DNA of 64,000 nucleotides from Rotaria sp. Silwood1 (taxonomy: Eukaryota > Rotifera > Eurotatoria > Philodinida > Philodinidae). The stretch covers positions 262,568 to 326,567 of the forward strand of contig CAJNOP010000195.1 in the NCBI GenBank assembly GCA_905250075.1, in the 5' to 3' direction. The position numbers and the translations under genes are program-made. Under the pieces are notes generated by a model. The model was not told the DNA's origin, made no database searches, and saw only the letters and a list, made by a program, of their open reading frames with translations. Of this stretch, positions 56,520 through 64,000 are shown in pieces (within the stretch, counting starts at the first letter, position 1; the number at the start of each line of letters is the position of its first letter).

Positions 56520-58929
56520 AAGTCTTTCATAGAGAAAATTCCAAATGACCTTGCAACTCTTCGATGATGCTTTTTCTTTTATAAAAACAAACTCAATGAG
56601 TAACTCAACGCGTGCAGAGAAAAATATTGCAGCCAGCCTTCTTTAACTTAATACCGAGTATAGAAAAAAATCATTTAGAATAAATTAACCGAAATTTGAA
56701 TGAATAGATAAATTTATCTCGAATTTCATTGATTCTAATATTTACTTCCAATAAAAATAAATCGAATATAAATTGTTGCTTATTCGATATTTCTATTGAA
56801 ATATTTTTATGTTTTTATTACGATCGAAACATGTGCAGTAAGAACAAGTGAGTAAATATTTTAGTCAATTTTTTTCAATGGATATATGAGACTGATGTAT
56901 ACAAATGTCTTTAAACAATTCAATAGTGTTAAAATAAAAAGTATTTAGGAATCTGTTTATATGAATTATTTTACTTTTTCTGATCGCCTTTGATTTTTTT
57001 TTGTAACAGAAAAACAATGTACAATGCAATATAATTCATTTTATTCACTTATGTTTATCTTTGATTGAATCATATTCAAATGTTGATTTTTTTTAAATGA
57101 GTTAAATGTATGTTTTTAGATAAATTAGCCACTATGACCAGCGTCAATAAAATTAAAATGAGAGACTATCAACATCTAATGATACTTTGTATGATGGACT
57201 ATTATTCTTAACTCTACATCGATCTGTTTCATCAGCCGCCATTGTATTTATAAACGTTATTTCTTAGAAGAAGAAGGCTTGAAAGACACCCATCACATTA
57301 AGGTTTTCTTTTGTGGCTTATAACAATATAATATTTTGAAAATTTGTCCGATAGTGTTTTTTTTTTATTGGTTCATTTTGAAACATAAAATAAAAAGACT
57401 TCTAAAATTATTGACGGTGATGTTTTTTTGAATTGTCTTCTGATTTCGGCTCCTAAGTCGAACGAAAGATACACTCTGAATCTTCAAGTCGCCTTGAAAG
57501 TTCGATGTAATTTTTATCGATTATGTGTATTCTGTTACTAACACATTCTATATATTTCTCAACAGAGATTGAAAATGAACCGAATCCAAACTAGTGCCGT
57601 AAGCAAAAGGGAGAGGGTCTAGATCCGACTTCGTTCTTCCACTAATTATCTTTATCCTGCTATCAGAAGAAAGAAAAAAGTAATAATTATTATCATTGAT
57701 AGTATATTTCATGGCTTTCTTTCAAGATCCTAGATTCCAATGACCTTGCAATTCTTCGATGACACTTTTTCTTTTATAAAAACAAACTCAGTGAGTAACT
57801 CAACGCGTACAGAGAAAAATATTGCAGCCAGTCTTCTTTAATTCAGCACTGAGTATAGATAAGAATCATTTAGAATAAATTAACCGAAATTTGAATGAAT
57901 AGACCAATTTATCTCGAATCTTTTTGATTGCGATATTCACTTCCAATAAAAAAAATCTAATAGAAATTGTTAGTTATTTGATGCTTCCATTCAAACACTT
58001 TATTGTTCTTTCATTCCTGATGAATTGTAACTTCAATAGAAAAAGACATCGAGAATGGCGATGAATATAAAGTTTTGATTTCATTCATTGTTTCTTTTTT
58101 TTTACAATGTGTGAAGCATGTACAGCAAGAAGGAGCGAGTAAACATTGAAAGAAAACATACAATCTCAATCTTATACACGTTTTTTCATCATATTCTATA
58201 AACAACAAACCTGTTGAATCCTACCTGATCAAGAAAAAAAGCAATTCAACTGGGTTAAAATAAAAAGTATTTAGGAATCTGTTTATATGAATTATTTTAC
58301 TTCTTCTGATCGTCTTTAATTTTTTTTTATAACAGAAAAACCATGTGAAATTCAATATAATTAATTTATACACTTATGTTTATCTTTGATTGATTATATT
58401 CAAATGTTGATTTTATTTTTAAAATGAGTTAAGTGTATGTTTTTAGATGAATTAGCCAATATGACCAGCGTCAATAAAATTTAAAATGAATGCCTATCAG
58501 CATCTAACGATACTTCTTATGATGGACTATTATTCTCAACTCTTTCGTCGATCTATTTCATCTGTATCCATTGTATTTATAGACATTATCTCTTAGAAGA
58601 ACGAAACTTGGACAACATCAGTGCCGTAAAAGTTTTCTTTTATGGCGTATTACAGCATATTGCATTGAAAGTTTGCTTTTTTCAGCTCAATAGTGTCTTT
58701 TTTTTTGTTGATTCATTTCAAAACATGAAATAAACACACTTCTAAAATGATTAGCAATGATTCTTTCAAATTTTCTTCAGATTTCGACTTCTCAACTCAA
58801 GGAAAGATACATAGATATCAACGTATTTAAAATCTTTGAATCCGAACCTAAACTTGAATGATAGTCCTCATTTTCATCGATTGTTTTTACTCTATTACTA
58901 ACACATCCTATGCATTTCTCAACAGAGAC
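56520..58929. repeat. Imperfect tandem duplication, two copies of ~1.05 and ~1.2 kb
   Basis: The first copy (about 56520-57570) and second copy (about 57720-58929) share long blocks in the same order. These include CTTTTTCTTTTATAAAAACA, GAGTAACTCAACGCGT, AGAGAAAAATATTGCAGCCA, ATTAACCGAAATTTGAATGA, AAAAGTATTTAGGAATCTGT, TTAGCCA-TATGACCAGCG, and TTTCTCAACAGAGA at the end. The offset is about 1195 bp at the start and about 1360 bp at the end, so the second copy holds extra sequence. The blocks are conserved but neither copy has a good coding frame. It could be a duplicated regulatory or RNA region, or part of an old repeat. Confidence 0.8.
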
Positions 58930-60190
58930 AAAAAAACGATTCCAGTGATTTACTTCCTATTATTTCTTGACATGGTTTTTGTATGCATGAAATAAACAGA
59001 TAAATTAAGATTGATTTCAATGCAAATATTTTTATTATATTGTTTTGATTAAGAGTATTTAGATTCTGGTGTATATTTAATATTTATTGAATTGTTCTAC
59101 GATGTTAATGTTAGTGACATTTCTATCTCTAGCTATGAATTATTTTGTCGAAAAATATAAGCATGATGATTTGTTTCAGTCGATTGTAAAATTTATTTAA
59201 ATTGACAAGCTATTCGAAAAGTTTCTGAGAAAGTTTACATGAGTAAAGTCGAATTTGATCTACAAATATCAGACATAGACTGTACTAGACATATTTCTCA
59301 TTATTTTCTGAAAATCACTTGATTAGTAAATAGAAAACAATCTAAAGGACTTTGAAAAATAATCGAAGAGGAACTTATCGAATTAAATTATGACTTAAAA
59401 TTTTCTAATGAAGTCATCCAAAGTGCAACTCATCTAACAAGTTCACGAAGAAGATTCACAAAATCGATTTGAAGTTGTTAAATGTTGATACATGAATTTT
59501 AAAAATTTCAATTATCAAGAAAATTCGTTTTTTTTCCGAAGAGAAGTGTTTTCGTTTCAAATATTTATCGATAAAAATAAAGTGAAAACGTATATGTACA
59601 AGACATAGGCAAAGATTTGTTTCAATTCAAAATAAGAAATAATAATGGAAATAAATTAATTTCAAAACATAAAGTTTCTGTAGTATTTTTGTTAAAATTT
59701 CGAATGATGATGTATTTGTTGATTTCAGTTGATGGTAATTCTTTCGAAAATTTGTTGTAATCCAAATCATATGACATAATATAAAAAGCGATTAAACTAT
59801 TCGAACTGTTGAAAAGTTATTCATGTAAGTTTTCGTGGCAGACATTTTACATACACTCTATTAACAAAAAGATTAGTCGAATATATAGAATTCTAGATCA
59901 AATTTTCTTTCATTAAACAAAACTAATGATCAAAAGTGAAAAGAAGCAAAAAAATATTTTTGTAACATTTTAAAGAACAAGATTTAGTGAAATATTTGAC
60001 TCAAACATGTGCCCTATTTCATTTTTTTTGTTTCATTAATATGAAAGATTCATGATTTTATAAATGAATAAAACAAGTTATTACTATGAATAGTTTGATA
60101 TATACCTGATTAGTCTTGGAATTACAGAATATACTCTTATGCACCAAATAGTCTATGATAATAGTCATATGTTTTTTATTTATTATGTCA
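58930..60190. other. No gene seen
   Basis: Very AT-rich spacer. Its right end is the 3' flank of the nucleoside-hydrolase-family gene. Confidence 0.4.
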
Positions 60191-60194
60191 TTAA

Positions 60195-61148
60195 TTATAC
60201 ATAAGCAAATAAAGTTGAAAGAAATTTTTCATGATCATAATCAACAATAATTTTAATATTTGGATTTTCACTTATCATTGATCCCCATTCTTTTGTTTTT
60301 TCATCCATATATAATTGAACATCTTTCCATTGTCCAATAGAAAGATCAATTGCACAACAAGCTGTTAATGGATCATGAAAAGCTTTTTCTTTTTTACCAG
60401 GGTTTTTTAAATAAACCGACATAACATGATAAATTTCTTGTAATGATTGACTTTTATCTTTAATTTTCTCAAGTTGTTTATGAGTATCTTCAGTATAAAG
60501 AACACCATGACAAACATTTTTTGAAACAAAAAATTTTTCTTTAATATCATTATAATCTAAAACAATTTTAGCTGCTTTTATATCAGCTCCTAAATTGAAT
60601 GTTGGACATGTTAGTCTTCCATTGAATTTACTCAATCTTTTTTCTTCCGGTATAATATTATCACCAGCAAATCCACCTTGTGCAACCAAACGACCAAGTT
60701 TAAATTGTCCAGTTTGAATAGCTTTAGCAACATTTTTTAATGGTCCTCCACAGATTAATATAGTTTGTTCATCACAATATGTAAGAAGAACATCACTACC
60801 ATCAAGTGCTTCTCTTGATTCTTCTATAGATATATTTTCATATATTTTAAGATGAAATTTTGATAAAGCAGGTTTAGCATTCATATTAAATACACCTAGA
60901 GGTAAATCATTTCGACCGAAACGATCAAAGACATAACGTAAAAATCCAATTTGATTAGGAGTACCAGGAACAACTGTAACAGCTTTTAGATGTACCATTG
61001 GATGTCCAAGAAGAAAAAGAAGAGTAATAAAATCATCTGGATCACTTGTTTCCATATCAAATACAACTTGTAGACGACCATTAATTAAAAATTTACTGGA
61101 ATCAGAAATTATTGAATATGATTCATTGATTTTGGTAGCAGTTGCCAT
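60195..61148 (-). CDS. Inosine-uridine nucleoside hydrolase family protein (variant metal motif)
   Basis: 317 codons, starting at the ATG at 61148 in AAAATGG context. An upstream in-frame TTG at 61190 was not chosen. No intron. The N-terminal metal motif reads VVFDMETSDPDDFITLLFLL (D31, D36, D38, D39), a variant of the usual DTDPGxDDA. The distal His/Asp motif is FHDPLTACCAID. Middle motifs TVVPGTPNQ, ILICGGPLKNVAKAI and LVAQGGFAGDN match the family. Its Ca2+-dependent enzymes split nucleosides into base and ribose. Length is close to the usual 310-330. The changed motif (D-M-E-T-S-D-P-D-D) suggests a subfamily with a different substrate. No signal peptide, so probably cytosolic. The intronless structure may point to horizontal acquisition, as the family is absent from many animals. 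Confidence 0.85.
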   Translation of the reverse strand: MATATKINESYSIISDSSKFLINGRLQVVFDMETSDPDDFITLLFLLGHPMVHLKAVTVVPGTPNQIGFLRYVFDRFGRNDLPLGVFNMNAKPALSKFHLKIYENISIEESREALDGSDVLLTYCDEQTILICGGPLKNVAKAIQTGQFKLGRLVAQGGFAGDNIIPEEKRLSKFNGRLTCPTFNLGADIKAAKIVLDYNDIKEKFFVSKNVCHGVLYTEDTHKQLEKIKDKSQSLQEIYHVMSVYLKNPGKKEKAFHDPLTACCAIDLSIGQWKDVQLYMDEKTKEWGSMISENPNIKIIVDYDHEKFLSTLFAYV

Positions 61149-61482
61149 TTTATAAATACTGAAATGAATTGTTTTGATATTTTTAAACAAATAATTTCAT
61201 CTATGTTACGAAATTTTAAATAGTATAGTGATATAAACAGAGTCTAAATGACAGAAAATATTTCGCAACGATCAAATCTTTCTTTTTCTTATACGCTTGT
61301 TTATTTTTTTTTTGCTTAGTGTTCTCTTGTTGCATGTCATTCTTTTTTCTGTCCTGCAGATTGTATGACTCATCTTGAACAAGAAAAGTAACAAACAAGT
61401 AACGCGACGCAAACGTCGCTAACCCTCTACTGAAAGGAACTATACCATCATGCATACCATGTGTGAATAAAGAGCTATAGGC
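61149..61482. other. Upstream flank of the nucleoside-hydrolase-family gene
   Basis: No supported gene. The minus strand has an unsupported frame that runs into the hAT-like element. Confidence 0.35.
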
Positions 61483-62984
61483 CAGAGGTCTCAGGCTCGC
61501 CGAGTTTCTCCGCCTCGCCACGAAACGAGATGAGGCAATATTTTTCGCACCACAACAAGTGTGAGTTGATTTCAAGACTCGCCGAGTCAACTCGGCTACT
61601 TAAAATGTAATTGTTAGTGATTAAATAGTAAATCATTAATGTTATCTCTCGATTTTATTGTTCACATCCGAAAGAATTTCTATTGGTGATGAAGTTAAAC
61701 TAATCAAAACAATAAATGAATATGAATATTTACGTAAACATAGTTATCTATTTGGTCTGTCGAATAATTTGATTTAGATCTCGAACAGACTGACTCAATT
61801 CAAAGTGAATTAATAAACATGATTGGTGTTACCATGTAACGACGTCAATAACATTGGTTAATTGACTTTAAATTAATTCAATCTGTTTGGAGCCTTACAC
61901 AATTACCATTGTGAATTTAACTAATGTGACCTTTGCTATGTTAGCTAGTAGAAATTTTTACGATAAAAGTTTTAATCTAGATACGTATTATTGCTCGGTA
62001 AACTATTGTTCTTCTTCTAATCATATTGTCGATATAACAAAAGAAACTTGTTCAGATTCTCGCAATGCTGATCATACATTATCAGATATTTCTGGAATGT
62101 CCTGTAGAAGGATTTATAATTGATTCATGCGTAAAGATAGAAATCTAACAATAGTCGAAAATAGAAAGAAATATACGACCAGTTGCCAATCTCGGTTTGG
62201 TTTTCCGGCTGTTACTGATAATTAAGGTGTTGCGGTGACAAAGTTAAACAATCTTGTCTCATGTAAACATCGCTATGCAACATATTCTTAAAATAATAAT
62301 AGCATCTCTCAAATGAACAAGTACATTTGTGAATGTTCACCAATAAGATATTCAAAACACTGATACAACGTCCTCATCACCTTTAAAACAAATATGTTTT
62401 CTTTCGACTGTAACCGCCCAGTGTCGATTAAAATAAGTGAAGAAAAAAGTAACAAAATAGAAAACTTTCTTGTAGATCGGTTCTGTATGGGTATCAGACT
62501 ATACTCTACCGTCATTGATTAAGGACTTTGATCTTTAATTCGAGAATGTATTTCTTTGGGTATTACACAACCTATCCTTAAATATTCTTTTTTCATTCTC
62601 TTATTTTACTCTATAGAGGCAAAGTATGGAAAATTCATGTCGATAACATATTTTTTGGTGCTAATACTATTTCGTCTCATGTCGAAACATTAGCTAATCA
62701 ATATAGATCTGAATTTCGACAAAAACTCATTGAATCATTATCATACTTATTTGTATCTCATTTTGTATTTTTCTATTTTGCACTTATCTATATATATGAA
62801 ATGTACTTAACTTGATGAAAAGACATAAGCTACATAGTGATTATTGTGGTTGACCGAAGAACTTCTTTAAAAAAACCGTTTTTATAATAGGCCGTAGGTG
62901 AGACGAGGCGAGGCAGCAATAGATACCTTGTCAATATGGCAAGGTAGTGGCGAGTCGCAGTTTTGGCTGACTCGCCGATCTCTG
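61483..62984. mobile_element. Probable non-autonomous hAT element
   Basis: Left end CAGAGGTCTCAGGCTCGCC; right end, read on the other strand, CAGAGATCGGCGAGTCAGCC. CTCGCC/GGCGAG words recur just inside each end. The outside 8 bp are CTATAGGC and CTATGGAC, six of eight matching, as for an aged 8-bp target duplication. The ends are more GC-rich than the AT-rich interior, which has no transposase frame. Family by end sequence and duplication length only. Confidence 0.5.
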
Positions 62985-62992
62985 CTATGGAC

Positions 62993-64000
62993 CTACTACT
63001 CTCAGATATAGTTAAAGGAACAGTCAACGGATGTATGTGAACATGATAAATTTTCTAAAAAGACCAAAGAAGTGTAGACCAGTCATAAAGAAAATTTCCA
63101 CACATCAATCGATGAGCTATTTGCAAGCAGAATTAACACACTATTGACAGTCACTAATTATTCATACGGGGAAAACAGCTAACGTGATTGATAAGAAACT
63201 TTCTTACTGTCATATTTCTGCTATATTTCGGCGATACTTTTTTGGCTTCTTTTAGAAATGTATGATTAAAAACTGTTGAAAGTAAAGGAGAACTGCTATA
63301 TATAGTTCGTCAAATTTTTCAGCTTAAATATTGGATAAGTCATATCAAAAATGAATTGGTCTTGATGTAAATTATTTTTAACTTGATACTTCTCATGACT
63401 TCAAAATAACAGTCGAGTCAAGTGAGATCTTTATTGTCAGCTAAAGTTTTCATGGATCTACATTTTATAAAGTATTTGGGTAATTCTATGGAGTTTCTTC
63501 TGACGTAACATGTGTGATCTCCGATTAATCTTCAAATAGCATCATTTGATAGAACTTTTACGCTGATCATTTCGATTACAAAAAAAAAAGTCTATCATTG
63601 ATCGTACAATTAGAGAGAAATTCACAAAGTACGAAAATACGCATTTTTAATTATTTTCTCTGACTTTAAATGTAATCGTTTTCATTATTTTGGCGAATAT
63701 GAATCTAAATGTATTTTCTAGTCAAAATTTGAACTCCAGATTCGTGTGAAACATCGAAAAATCTTCAAGCTCATCTATTTTTCAAGGTAAATTTAAATTA
63801 TTTTTACTTGAACCTCATCAGCTGCTCTTTTCCATTCAATAGCTAAAACATACGAAAATGTATGCTCATCATTTGCTTCAAAAATAGAATTCATTCGGAA
63901 AACCCGACATACAGCATACAATGGGCTATTTAATTTCAGTCTGAATTTATCAAATAAAAATAATACTTGATTTCAAACTGAAACGTGAGTCTAGGAGTGA
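62993..64000. other. No supported gene
   Basis: AT-rich DNA to the end of the window, with no open frame of note and no repeat that I could find. Confidence 0.4.

Noticed and set aside
62600-62810. Open frame on the plus strand after an acceptor-like TCTATAG (RGKVWKIHVDNIFFGANT)
   Set aside because: About 60 codons, no start, no partner exon and no family match. It lies inside the putative hAT element.

Overview
The window looks like nuclear DNA of a bdelloid rotifer (inferred, not proven). It is AT-rich, and its confident genes have short GT-AG introns of about 50-100 bp. It carries interstitial arrays of the TGTGGG repeat that is known as the bdelloid telomeric unit. Its gene types are ones bdelloids are known to hold: an NHL-repeat secreted protein, a Thr-rich anchored protein, a tectonin-like propeller, and a CapA-like gene of bacterial type that carries introns. 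There is no operon logic. Genes are sparse and lie as islands in repeats.

1-17 kb is mostly repeats. After a small membrane-protein gene (586-1083) come a foldback element with TA target duplications (3057-3816), a decayed Penelope-like retroelement with RT and GIY-YIG traces (about 3960-4930, minus), a solo LTR (5738-5984) and a second foldback (6133-6877). A nested complex then spans 7.3-14.1 kb. Two blocks of ACGATCGTATACGAC-like sequence lie in inverted orientation at its ends. Inside are an envelope-bearing LTR element (7537-10672, GTTTC target duplications, internal assembly gap) and a large foldback of hairpin-forming tandem repeats (about 10.84-13.62 kb). A 96-bp near-perfect palindrome follows. 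A TA-flanked element (14248-16110) holds telomere-like palindromes.

16.5-31 kb holds a tectonin-like gene (16532-17368, minus), a 30-bp minisatellite, three more foldback elements or MITEs, a partial membrane-protein gene, a second telomere-like palindrome (about 26.96-27.24 kb), and a well supported five-exon gene for a Thr-rich type II membrane protein (28785-30174, minus).

32-39 kb holds an AhpD/CMD-family pseudogene broken only by three in-frame stops, a two-exon gene for a six-cysteine secreted peptide, the last part of a rhodopsin-like GPCR, and a three-exon NHL-repeat secreted protein gene.

39-48 kb holds an apparently intact Mutator-like transposon (39176-43461, 9-bp target duplication). 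Its single 1008-residue protein joins a zinc-binding region, a MULE DDE core, a SWIM finger and a Ulp1-type cysteine protease. Next to it are a five-exon CapA-like gene (44573-46104) and an internally deleted hAT element (46324-47570, 8-bp target duplication).

48-64 kb holds an intronless nucleotidyltransferase-fold gene (48428-49909, minus), a sterol-glucosyltransferase pseudogene followed by a degenerate tRNA-like sequence, an uncertain minus-strand gene, a tandem duplication of about 1.2 kb, an intronless nucleoside-hydrolase-family gene (60195-61148, minus) and a probable non-autonomous hAT element (61483-62984). No CRISPR array, rRNA gene or clean tRNA gene was seen.
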